Source: Anaeramoeba flamelloides
Taxonomy: Eukaryota > Metamonada > Anaeramoebidae
Length of the DNA: 64,000 bases
Direction of reading: 5' to 3'
Assembly: GCA_027625915.1 (NCBI GenBank)
Contig: JANTQA010000060.1
Coordinates: forward strand, 6,262,001-6,326,000
The translations under genes were made by a program, and so were the position numbers. Positions within the stretch are counted from its first letter, which is position 1. The number at the start of each line of letters is the position of its first letter. The notes beneath the pieces are model-generated. The model had not been told where the DNA came from and did not search any database. It worked only from the letters and a program-made list of their open reading frames with translations. This document shows positions 11,411 through 22,718 of the stretch, piece by piece.

Positions 11411-12626
11411 ATATTTTTTTAGTATAAACTAAAATTCAAAATTTTTCACACATTTAAAATGATTCAAAGAATTATAATAATACAATTTCATTGAAATTGG
11501 AAATAAATTTCATTTTTGTAAAATATGAAAATCATTTTTTCATCTTTTAGTTTTTGTTTTAATTTCATTTTTTGAATTACCTAACTTGTTTCGTTCGATC
11601 GAAATTTTTTTTCCAAGGATTGATATTAGGTTAAAGTTGAGTTTTTCAAAATAGAAGAACTTAAATAAAATTAGGTAAGAGTCCGTACATGTGATCGATC
11701 AACAATTGTTGGTGAAATCTCCACAAATTTAGTAAATGTATTTTTTTGTTTTGCTCTCTCCAAAATTTTTAACATAACCTCGATTTATTAGTATTTATAA
11801 TTATTTATTTTTTGTTTTTTGAGTCTTGTAATTTATAAATAATTGTTTACATTTCAATTAACGAATGATTATTATTTGGTATTTCTTCTATAATTGGTTA
11901 AATAAGATTGTTTGTCAAAAAAATGTATTCTGATACGTTAAAGATATTGAATTGGGGTTTAGTTAAGTCAAATAATAACCTTTTGTAGTAGTAAGAAATA
12001 TGTGTTTATTATTTTTGTATTTAACAGAGATAAAACAGTCAATTTCTATGTAGATAAAAGATTATAGTGGGTTTGTAATTACTGTATGTGCTTATATATG
12101 TTACATTTTGATTATTTCAATTAATATTTTGCCAGATGAAAAATAAATTAATAGTTCTATGACATTTTGTTCATAAATTTAAAAAAAAAATGTTACAAAA
12201 TCCCAAGTTCATTTTATTTATTGGAAAATTATCATTGTTCAAAAAAAAATTTATTTTTAAAAGTGAATTTTGAAGAGAATAGATTCGTGACTCCCTATTT
12301 AAAGTGTTAATAAATACCGTTTGAATTATTCTAAATCTGATTTAGTTTTTTCTAATAATAGATTGAAATAAAAATTCTATTAAAAAAAAAATCAATATGT
12401 CGAAAAATAGATGAGTAAAAAATTTGGGTTCTTTTGGAATTAAGATTAATTCCTGTTAGATTAAAGGGTTAAAGATCTTTTAGATTTAGATATTTATTTT
12501 TTTTTTTCATAATAATATGTTAGGTGATATTGATGAGAAAATATCATACAATAATATATTAAATTTCTTTAATTTCATTTTCATCAGTAATTCATATATA
12601 TCTTTAGTAGCCATAATCTTAAAATC

Positions 12627-12630
<4 letters not shown>

Positions 12631-12670
<40 letters not shown>
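12631..12670. repeat. Long T homopolymer
   Basis: About 40 uninterrupted T residues. They generate a spurious poly-Phe frame. Confidence 0.95.
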
Positions 12671-12671
<1 letters not shown>

Positions 12672-13640
12672 CTTTTTATCCCAATTGAAGTTAGCATCAG
12701 AATTATTATTTTTTTTTCTATATATATATATATATCTAAAATAAGATCATGTTTTAGAAAATATTACTGACTCTCTTTGTATATGGTGTCTTTAAGCCAT
12801 TTGAAAACATTTTTTTAGTTTGAAAAAAAATGTGGATATTTCTGGTTTATGAGTGGTTATTTTTCATGAAATTTGCTTGATATTGGTTTATTAAGAATTT
12901 TTTTTTTTAATTTTCATTTTTATTCTTTTGTTTTTTGACATTGTCTTTTATTGAGTCTCTTATGAACTCCATAGAGTTTTTTTTATTATTTCTTTCGTTT
13001 TACATATCTCCGATTTAATATTTTCGATTTGATTGATTTTTTAGTGGAATTATTCGTTAATAAACAATTTCCAATTAATTTTAATATTTATACTCATTTT
13101 AATCAATGACTAAAGCTATTTATTTCAAAATATATTTGATTAAAGATTTTCCAAAAATGAAAAAAATAGCATTTTTTTTTGTGTAAAATAATGTATATCC
13201 AATTTCAATAAAAAACCAAAATTTAGAAAGAGTAAAAATGATTTTTTTAAACACTAAAATTTGGTAATATGTTTTTCAGTTCTGTTTGGGAAATTTTTTA
13301 AGATTAAAAAAGTTATGAAAACGATTTTTTGATCAAAAAGAAAATAATAAAGACCATTTTTTTCACCCCTAAAAAATATTTGATAAAACCTAGATCAGTA
13401 AAATTTAATATCTTTTATTTATGTAATATAATACTAACAACTAATTTAATTATTACCAAGAATCAAAAAAATAATTCAATGATTTTTGTCAATTTAAATA
13501 CTTTTTTTGTGATTGAGTTTAATAAATATAATTTATAAGAAATTTGACCACTTTTTAGTAAATAGCTTGGAATTTTCGAATTTTAAATCTGGTCCTGGGT
13601 TTTTAATTGTATTTATTTCCTTATCTTTACTATAAAATTA

Positions 13641-13806
13641 TAAACTTTCGCTCATATTAAAGACCCAAAAAAATCACAAATTAATGTATAAAATTTGGAA
13701 TATTTTTTTAAACGAATTAATTTTTCTAGAATTTGAATTTTGTATCCTTATTTGGGGTTATTTTGTGCCTTTAAATTTGTTGGAAGTTTGTGCCTTAAAG
13801 TGGAAT
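13641..13806 (+). mobile_element. MITE, 195-bp hairpin family, truncated copy
   Basis: AAACTTTCGCTCATATTAAAG followed by CCAAAAAAATCACAAATTAA matches the left arm. TTTGTGCCTTTAAATTTG and TTGTGCCTTAAAGTGGAAT match the right arm. The outermost bases of both ends are missing or diverged, and no clear TA flanks remain. Confidence 0.6.
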
Positions 13807-14169
13807 AGGATTTATATATCTCAGATTATCAACTTTAACTTGTTCGAAAATGTGCATTAAAAAAAAATTACAATATTCCAAAATATTTAGAGAAAAAAAC
13901 TGAAATACAAAATAAAATTTATTGTGATTATTCTTCAGATAAATAAAAAAAAAAATTAGAACACATCTATTTTGGGAATTAATTGTTTTTATATTGATAA
14001 ATGAAAAGGTGCTTTATTTTCTTTAATTCTTTCCTTTTAATATTTTATAAAAGTTGACTATTCAATTTGATAAATTAGATATAAAATTATTTGTTAAAAG
14101 TGTTTTCCTAAATATAATATAAATTCAAAATAATTAAACACCTTTCTCAAATTAAAATTCTTTCATATA

Positions 14170-14366
14170 CATTCAATTACACTTTTAAGAAAAATACTTT
14201 GAACCAAATTTACGGCACAAAAAAAAACCAAATTAAGACACAAAATTCAAATTCTAGAAAAATTAATTCGTGTAAAAAAAAAATTCCAAATTTTGTGCCT
14301 TAATTAGGATTTATTTTATGCCTTAAATTTCATTAAAAGTTTCTGTCTTAAATTTGAAACTGACTT
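14170..14366 (+). mobile_element. MITE, 195-bp hairpin family, decayed full-length copy
   Basis: It starts CATTCAATTACACTTTTAAG after TA (14168-14169) and ends CTTAAATTTGAAACTGACTT before TA (14367-14368). The inner arms contain AATTAAGACACAAAATTC and AATTTTGTGCCTTAATT. Size (197 bp) and layout match the young copy at 61157-61351. Confidence 0.75.
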
Positions 14367-14676
14367 TAGTTGAAGTTAATTTGTTTCTTCCTTTAATTGA
14401 TTGTATTTTTCGTTTAGAGTTATGTTCCCAATTAAAAATCTGTTTGGCTTATTTTCCTGAAAAGTCAATACCAAAAAGTAAATAACATATTAAAAGCAAT
14501 GATCTAAAAGAAATATAACTATTATTTTTTACTGGTATTTGAATTTATAATTATGAAAAATTTTCACTTCATTTTTATTTTACTTCTTAAAACAAACCCC
14601 AAATTGCAAACTTATTTCCTTGAGAAACTATATTTTTGTAATAAAAATATGGAAATGGAAGTTAAATTTTTATATA

Positions 14677-15986
14677 CAGGTAGGACGTAATCCCGTTAAA
14701 AGTGTTGGAAAACAACGGAAATTCGCGTTTTCCGGTAAAAGTAGGAGGTTTTCCGTTTAAACCCATGAAAATAGTTTGATATTCTATTTTTTAAACACCA
14801 AAAAATTAAAAACAGTTTTTGCGTTTAAAACTTTTGAAAATTGTAAACGCTTTAAACGCCCAGTACAAAAAAAAATATTTTTAGAAAAAAAAAAATACAA
14901 ATTTAGATCAAAAAAAAGTAGAATTTTCACTTTTTTACCAATTCCAACTTAGATCAGATCACATATTTTTTAAATAGGAAAATAACACTCTTTTCTCAAC
15001 ATAATAATTTTTATTGATCACAAAAAATTTAATTTAAAAAGGAAAAATTATCCCCTTAAAAAAATTTTTTTTCAAAATTTCTAAATTGGGAAATGTGATC
15101 AGTAATTTTTTACATCACATGAATTCTTATCCCCTTTTATGAACGAGACAATTAAATTTCTAATTTTTTGGAGATGGATTTTACTAAAAATTATATTTTT
15201 TTTCTACTCAACACATTATTACCCTCTATATTTTCTAAACAGTTATTTCCTCTGTGAACTCTGTTGGTGTTTTGTGAAAAAAATAATTTCATTTTTTATT
15301 ATTTACTTTTTCCAAAATCGTTTTAAAATAATATTTTTGTTGCTTTTCACCAAAATCACTACTTTATACGTTTTTTAAAAATTATTTCTTTGTTTTCTTG
15401 TGGATAAAATTAAAATTCTGTTATACCATAGGTAATAAGCACTTTCATATTTAAATTTAATTTTTGAGAATTAAACTATTCTTGTTTAAATTCACCTATT
15501 CTACCATAATGGATATTTACTTCAACATAAAAGGGGGTTAGCAGTCAACAAAGAGGAAATATTAATACACAATCCACGTAGCCGATTTAAATCAATGTTT
15601 TTAATATATTTACTTTAAATAATCAGTATTAATTGTTTTTTATTTGTACTTTTGTTTTTTATGATCGATCAAAAAATTTTTTTCTTGAAAAGTATTTGAT
15701 TAGAATAAAATTAATTTTATTTGTCAATTTTAAGATTGGTTTCAATTTTTGGTCACGGATCAAATAAAATAAATAAAATAAATTATCCCATTATTTTAAT
15801 TTTGATATTTTTTATCTTTATTTTTTGCAGTTCCAATAATTAAAACTTTTTAGATGTAGTAAGTTAAATAAAGAAATCCCAAAATTAAACGCGAATTTTC
15901 GAAAAAACTCTCAATTCCACGCGGTCGCAACGCATGTCAACCGCGGTTTTTTTAGAGTTTTTCCGTTGCCAAAATTGTCATACCTG
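14677..15986. mobile_element. DNA transposon-like element, about 1310 bp, CAGGTA ends
   Basis: The left end CAGGTAGGACGTAATCCCGT pairs with the inverse of the right end (CAGGTATGACAATTTTGGCA). Further in, GGAAATTCGCGTTTT (left) pairs with an inverse GAAAATTCGCGTTTAA (right). TA lies left of the element and TG right, possibly a decayed TA duplication. The ends are far richer in G+C than anything around them; near 15917-15948 CGCGGT and ACCGCG can pair over a CpG-rich loop. The inside is featureless A+T-rich DNA with no transposase motif, so this is a non-autonomous or gutted element. Confidence 0.55.
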
Positions 15987-16898
15987 TGTCCCTAAATTAA
16001 TTCAAATACTAGTAAATCATCAAACAAATCAATTCTGAAGATATATGATATCAATATCTTTTAAAATGTATTTAAGTAATAATGGTTTTTATTGAGAAAC
16101 ATTTTCCAATTGGTCTCTCTATTAATTTTGAAGATAGTATTTTTCATTTCTCTGTTGATAAAAGAGTTACAATTGATAAATTTAGATTATTTAATCAATA
16201 TCCCTAGTAGAAAAGATAATAATTACTTAGTAAATTATATATTAATCTATAAAATTTTGAGTATAGTTTTATATTTTTACGAATTAATTTAAATTGATCA
16301 GAAATCTTGAATTTGGGGTGTTTTGGAAATTTCTCTGATTTTGGTTTGACAGTTAACTATATTCTAAAATCAGTTAGGGAACAATTATTACATAAAGAAG
16401 TGAAAAACAAAAAAAATATTTTTTCCAGATCTAAATAGACAAAACTGGTTATCAATTTCATTTTGTGTTCCCACCCAAATTTCAACAAAAGATTTCTTAA
16501 AAAAAAAATACATCACCAGATTAAAATAAAATATTAATCAAAAGTCTTGATATTTTTCAAGTTTCCTATCAACAAAGCAGTTTTATGATTTTTGGTTGTT
16601 TTTTAAAATAAATAGAATCGGAAAACAAAAGGATTTTTTTTTTTTTTTTCATTTTTTACAAAATTAAAATCTCGTCCTCTTTTGATTTTATTTATTTTCA
16701 CAACAATAAAAAATTCATCAATAATTTGTGTAACTCACATCAAGGAATAATTAAAGTATTGTAAGATTTAATTCAAACTCTCTTTTCTTACTACAAATTT
16801 TTTTTCTTAATGAAACTTGTAATTTTTTTTACAAAAAAAAAAAGAAAAAAAAAAAGAAAAGCAATAAACGATAATAAACCAATCTAACCTAAATTCAG

Positions 16899-19666
16899 AT
16901 GAACAGCTCAATAACCTTTTCAAATGAGTTTTCTGAAGAAGAAATATATGGGTTCGAAGCTGAACAAATTGAGAAAAGTCTTGATTTAGAAAATGATTGG
17001 GTATCTTATGATCCAAAATTATATGAGGTTGACAATTTTCTTCAGAATCCAACTATTGGCTTCAAACCAATTGAAGGGATCAATGTGGAATATTTTGATC
17101 AAAACGAAAAAACAAAAAACGAAAAAGTAGAAAACGAAAATGTAAAAGAAAGTGAAAATGAAAAGGATCAAGTAAACGAAAATGAAAAAGATCGTTCCAA
17201 AAATACGAGATTTAATTTTAACTTTGAAAAATATTTGGATTGTGAACAAAATAATGAGTTCCAAAACCTGGATCTTGAGTCAGATTTTTGGTTTGATGGT
17301 AACAACCATGAAAAAGATCAAAAAAAATACACAGTAAAAGAAGAAGAAGAAGAAGAAGAAGAAAAAAAACAAAAAGAAAAAGAAAAAGAAAAAGAAAAAG
17401 AAAAAGAAATCGAGATAGAGGATGTGCTAAGAAATAAATATATAAATAATTTTCCTTTCAATAGTGCCAACCTGGCATTTTTAAACACTTTGAATTCGTC
17501 TAATGATGAAGATATTATTTATGAGGAAGATCTTATTTCTTGTCAGTCAAATTCAGATCATTATGAAGAAATTATTTCAGAGAAACAATTTTCCGAAATA
17601 GGAGAAAAAAAATTGAGAGAATTTTCACAGGATTATAAAAACGACTTGGAATTCTTTTATGAAGATGTCACAACAAGAAACGAAAATCATTTTTTCAATC
17701 AAAACCAATTAAAAATCATGGCAAATAATAATTTAAATAGGAGACAAACAAACGAACCTACAATACCCTTCGATGAATATAACGAAGCAAATTTATTTTT
17801 TAATAATGAAAAAAATGACATCGAAATTAAGAAAGAAAAGGAAAAAGAAAAGGAAAATGGAAACGGGTATAGATATGGAAATGGAAATGGAAATGGAAAT
17901 CGATACGGAGATGGAGATGAATATGGGTACGGGGGTGGAGATGGATACGGGTACGGGGAGGGAGAAGGATATTGGAATGAGGACCACGATGTCGATGGAT
18001 ACGATTATGGTGATGGAATTGATAAAGAAATAGAAATGGAGAAACAAAAAAAAAAAAAGAAAAAGGGAAAGAAAAAGAAAAAGATAAAAATATCGACGAA
18101 TATTTCAATAAAAAATTTGATCAACATTTTTCTGAAATGAAAATTGAGAATATACCTGGGCTAGAAAACGAACATGAAAACAGACAAGAAAATAAACCAA
18201 AAAACCAACAACAAAACGAACAAAAAAAGCAGCAAATAAAACAACAACAAAAACAACAACAGAAACAGAAAGAAAAACAACAACAAAAACAAGAACAACA
18301 ACAACAACAAAAACAACAAATAGAAGAACGAAAAAAAGATGCAAAACACCAGCCAAAAAAAACTCAAAAGATAATAAGAAAGAGAGTTTTCCAAGAAGGT
18401 AAAGAGACGAAAACCAGACAAGAAGTCATTGAATCAGGAAAGGAACTTTTTAAATTGTTAATTGGGTTATTGTGGGTAGCTTCTGGCGGTGCGTCACACT
18501 CTACGTTGACTCCACTTTGCAAAGCATTTGTTTCCAAGATCTCACAAGTGTTAAAAGCGACTAATCTTGAAGAAAAGGAATTTAAATCACAATTAAGATA
18601 CTTACTTTCAAATTCTAGAAGGACCTTTACAGAATATGTATTAGAAATCTTATTAGGTGTCCTATCTTTAAGTGTTCACCAAAGTAAACCAAGATTATCT
18701 GTTCAATTAAAAAAAATAATTCAACAAATAAAAGACATTCAATTGAATAAACGAAAGGAGTTCCAAACACAAAAAAAAAAGAAAAATGTAAATAAAAAAA
18801 AAAAAAAAAAAAAAAATCTATTAAAAAAAGATAATACTCAAAACAAAATAGAAAAAGAAGAAGAAGGGGAAGAGGAAGGAGAAGGGGGAGGGGAAGGGGA
18901 AGAAAAGAAAATGGGAAAAGAAAAGATAAATGGAAAAGAAAAAGAGATTAAAATAATTAAAAAAAAAAAAAAAAAAAAAAATCTCAAATTAATAAATTAC
19001 AATAGCAACAACTTTAGTAATGACGATGATAAATTAAAAACAATTGGTGACGAAGAAACTATCAATAAAAATTTAGAAAAAATATTTCCACAGATATTTA
19101 CTCAGCCAGTTTTAATGTTTTGGTTTGAAAAAAGATTTGCAAATAGACTTAATTATCTCTTAACGTCCTTAGATAAAACAAGATTTTATCAGCAATTTTT
19201 GTATCCCTTAGTCAAATCCAAATTCATTACGATATGTTGGAAATTGGCAAGGGAATTCCTCAAGAGGGATGGCCCGCTGAAAAAATATTGCCGTCATATT
19301 AATTTAGTCTATAAGAATAACCCATTGAACCTATATTCAAATAATAGAGGCCCAAAGTTGAAACTAATAAAGCAGATAATTGTAAAGTTTGGGCTTAATA
19401 ATTCAAACTATTGGGCCAAATCCATCGATTTGTTTCAAAATACACATCCATTAAGCCCACAAACAATCCTTGAACAATTCCCCTTTAACCAAATCGTATA
19501 CAACTCTCTGTTTAATAAAATATATTCCAATAATCATGGAGAGCAATCCAATAAAAAAAGAACACTAGCAACAAACAATAATAGATTAGATCAAAATGTT
19601 CATGTTGATTGGATATTAAAATCAAGTGAATTTGGCGGCGCACCCGATTATGATAGCTTAATCTGA
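16899..19666 (+). CDS. Large acidic, KEKE/Gln-rich protein of unknown function, frame-split at an A13 tract
   Basis: Two long frames abut: 16899-18140 (413 aa, ATG at 16899) and 18137-19666 (509 aa, TGA stop). The second frame already reads like protein before its own ATG (KEKGKEKEKDKNIDEYFNKK), while the first turns into poly-Lys after A13 at 18046-18058. One more A would join them into a single protein of about 922 aa, which I take to be the gene. The N-terminal 380 residues are acidic, with a KEKEKEKE stretch and a Gly/Tyr/Asp repeat (GNGNGNRYGDGDEYGYG). Then come a Gln/Lys-rich linker and two folded-looking blocks: ELFKLLIGLLWVASGGASHS onward (about 18446-18740), and PVLMFWFEKRFANRLNYLL to the C-terminus (about 19105-19666). 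I recognise neither. Two further A tracts over 20 long lie in the linker, in frame. It may be a living gene with a sequencing error, a slippage-expressed gene, or a recent pseudogene. Confidence 0.75.
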
Positions 19667-20514
19667 AATATAGAACAACGCCAAAGAACTAATTAAAATG
19701 AATTATCCATATTGCTTTGCTAATGGAGGGGGGGGGGGTATAAATTTTATTTATTATTTTTTTTTTCTCTTTTCATTTTTGCTTTCCCAAGTCATTTACA
19801 ACGATTGGGAAACAAAATAACAGAATTCCTCCGTAGAAATCAGGAAATATACTAATTACGGAGAGCGAACAAACATGAAATTTCGAAAAAATTGTAAAAT
19901 ATAAAAGATTATTTTATCTCAAACTATTGAGATCAATTGATTATGAAAAATAATTAGAAAACAAAACAAAAAAAAAAAAATTGCTACTTATCTTTTTGAA
20001 TTTATGAGTAAATAAAAATAATAAAAAAAAATCACTCAATCTATAAATAAATACCATTTTCTTTAAAAATCATTCGAATAAGAGAATTTATTGGAAGATT
20101 TTTAATAATGTAAATTAAAATATAATTTTGGTTAAATTGTTATTTTCTTTTTCTTTTACTTTTTCTTTTACTTTTACTTTTACTTTTTTTTTTAATTTTT
20201 CTTTTTCTTGTCTTTGATCAGGATATTTTTTTTTTTTTTTTTTTGCATTTGTCCGGACAAATATTTGATTACAATTTTTTAATTGAAAAAAAGTTCATCC
20301 AGAAATAAATTTATTTTTGATCAAAAAGCTAAAGAACTTTTAAAAAATATTTCAAACATGTTTGTAATCCTTTATTTTTAATCATGAATTTCTATTGCGT
20401 AAAGAACGATGATAAATAATATCCATAACAATCTTTTTAATAAAACAGTCAATGGGTAATATTAACACTATTTTTACAAGTTATAAATTTTTGTAAAATA
20501 AAGGCTTTGATGAT

Positions 20515-20620
20515 AAAATATATTATCGTGATATTAGCAATACATTTGCTAGAGTTTTACAAAATCACGATAATCCTACTGTATCACGAAAAATTATAAA
20601 ATCAGGATATTCCATATTGT
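20515..20620. repeat. ATCACGATAA-containing dispersed repeat, copy 1
   Basis: TCCTACTGTATCACGAAAAA followed by TTATAAAATCAGGATATTCC aligns with ATACTACTTTATCGTGAAAA and TCATAAAATCGCAAAAATCC near 43410-43452. Related motifs recur at 21550-21675 (TTTTATCGCGATT, ATCACGATATATTG, CATATCACGATTTTC). The copies are strongly diverged and I cannot define ends. Confidence 0.4.
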
Positions 20621-21549
20621 TGTGAAAAAATCACCAAAAAAAGAATAATTATTTTAAAGAAATCAGATTACAAAAAAATCTCTTGACTTTTAAATTACTT
20701 TGAGACTTTTAAAACCTTTTCCCTCGATAAATGCTAGACAATGTTTGAAAAGGTTGTGGGGTCTCTTCAAGTGTTTGAATGTTTTGAAAGACAGAAAACT
20801 TTTATAAACAGAATGAGATTGGTTTGTAGTGGAAAAAAAAATTTTATTTTTTTTTCATTTTTTTTTTAACAATTATAAAATCTCACACAAATTTTATGAT
20901 CAAGCTAAAAATTATCCATTTTAACAATCGAATTGAATATAAGATAGATCTGTTTTCTTACAATGGAGTTGTTTTCTGTAAAATTTAATTAACCAAAAAG
21001 AATAAAGTAAATTTAATACTTATTGAGGGTTGGTCAAATAAAAACTTTAAACTCCGGCTATTTTTTCTGTCCAATACAAAGATGCTCAAAGAAGAAAAAG
21101 AACAAGAAGAAAAAATTGTAAATACAATTTTAATTCTTGGTGGTAATATGGATAGGTTGTTATAAATGATTTTGAAAGGTTATACATATATCATTTCATT
21201 TGAAGAGAATATTAAAAATCGATTTAAACCCAAGTACACATTCTTAAGATAACATGTGAAGTTTTTTTTTAAAAAAAGCTAATTATTCAACCCTTTTTAT
21301 AACACTACTTATTGACCGAGAAACTATTTATTTACCTTTAGTTCTTATTGTTGTTGATATAAAAGGATCGATAGGTTTGTCAACAAAATAAAAATTAAAT
21401 ATAATGAAAATCTTTGATCTGATTCTTGATTGAATCAAATATCTTTTTTGTTTTTAAAAACAATAACCATTTTTTCAAGTATCTTTTTTTTAAATCAAAA
21501 CAATTTTTATTAATTAAAAATATTGTTGAATTAGCCCTAAAAACCCATC

Positions 21550-21675
21550 AACTATTTTATCGCGATTACTTTTTAATCACGATATATTGACATTTATAAC
21601 GATTTTTTGAAAATTATCAGTGATTTTATTGAATACTATGATAAAAATATTCCATATCACGATTTTCAAATATAT
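21550..21675. repeat. ATCACGATAA-containing dispersed repeat, copy 2
   Basis: Contains ATCGCGATTACTTTTTAATC, AATCACGATATATTGACA, GAATACTATGATAAAAATAT and TATCACGATTTTC, resembling 20515-20620 and 43380-43500. No borders are visible. Confidence 0.35.
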
Positions 21676-22506
21676 TAAAATATTCTAAAAAGTTGAGATT
21701 TATCAAAAATGATTTGATTTTTTGAAATTTTATCATAACTTAAGCATAGGTATAATGAATCCTCTCATGTCCAATTTGTAAAAAATATATAGGTTTGTTT
21801 ACAAGTTTTTTGTTTTTATTAAATCTGTCTTATTTTTCAGAGAAGTTTTTAAAAAATGATTGATTTTCATAATATTGTAAGTTATTTTGAATGAATAAAC
21901 TATTTTGGGTAGGGGAAATGATATATATATATATATATAATAAAGATCCATAGGATTTTAAAATTTTTCCAAAAATGGGGATAGTTAAATAGTTAAATAT
22001 TTGATAAATCTCAAAAAAAAAAAAAAAAAAAAAACAATAATTATATCAATGTTGTTCTCAAACATTTTATTTTTGATCATACTTTCACTTAGCTAAAATT
22101 AAAAAGATTTATTTTATTTATTATTTAACAGAATTTTAATTTTATAATGTATTTGTGTATGTAATTTATTTTTAAAAAGATTGAGTCTATTTTGATAAAA
22201 AAAAATAGTAAATATTAAAGGGAGAAAGAAAGAAAGAAAATTATAAAAGAATAAAAATGAATTAATCTTATAAATACACAAAAAAATGAAATGAAAAATA
22301 TACCACTACTATAATTAATAGTTACTTTAATTTTTTAGAGTTATAAGAAAAAAAAATTATTCCCAAAAAAAGAAAGTGTGAACAAAAATTGTTAATGTGA
22401 ACAGATATTTATATCAAAAAATAGATGAAATTATACTTGACTAATAAATAAATAAAAATAGAATCTCTTTATACAGTTTCAGAAATTAATAATATATATA
22501 TATATA

Positions 22507-22718
22507 AACTCTTTTTCAAAAATTGTGACTCACCTGAAAGAATGAAATGTGAAAAAAAAAATAATAATTTAGTCTTCAATAACAATTAATAACTAAATCT
22601 TATTGGTAATTCACTTTTAAGTCATTCTAAATGTATAAAATCCTGATATATTAAAAATTAAAAAAAAATAAAACCTTAAACTAAAAAAAAAGTGAGTCAC
22701 AATTTTTGAAATGAGCAT
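22507..22718 (+). mobile_element. MITE, 212-bp TA-target family, copy 1
   Basis: TTTCAAAAATTGTGACTCAC near the left end recurs exactly inverted near the right end (GTGAGTCACAATTTTTGAAA). TA flanks lie at 22505-22506 and 22719-22720. The inside is A+T-rich without coding capacity. A partial relative lies at 44683-44860, sharing AATTCACTTTTAA and TAAAATCCTGA. Confidence 0.8.

Larger units (their letters stand above)
10605..16898. other. Long intergenic region, transposon graveyard
   Basis: No gene is supported over 6.3 kb. It contains a (TA)n(TG)n microsatellite (10969-11030), a partial 521-bp-family element (11039-11410), a very long T tract (12631-12670), two 195-bp-family hairpins (13641-13806 and 14170-14366) and a 1310-bp inverted-repeat element (14677-15986). 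Open frames such as 12517-12744, 13329-13538, 15139-15378 and 16092-16292 are Phe/Ile/Leu/Lys-rich products of A+T composition. Confidence 0.65.

Noticed and set aside
12517-12744. Poly-Phe frame
   Set aside because: Produced by a T homopolymer and TA repeats.
18137-18140. ATGA overlap of the two frames read as a translational-coupling (stop-restart) signal
   Set aside because: The downstream frame is protein-like well upstream of this ATG, so a frame break in the A13 tract explains the arrangement better.
17773-18421. Several frames on both strands inside the 16.9-19.7 kb gene
   Set aside because: Shadows of the GAA/AAA/GGA-rich repeats of the plus-strand gene.
19725-19738. G12 run considered as a G-quadruplex or telomere trace
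   Set aside because: An isolated homopolymer; other short G/C runs (27201, 35347, 43861) look like simple slippage tracts.
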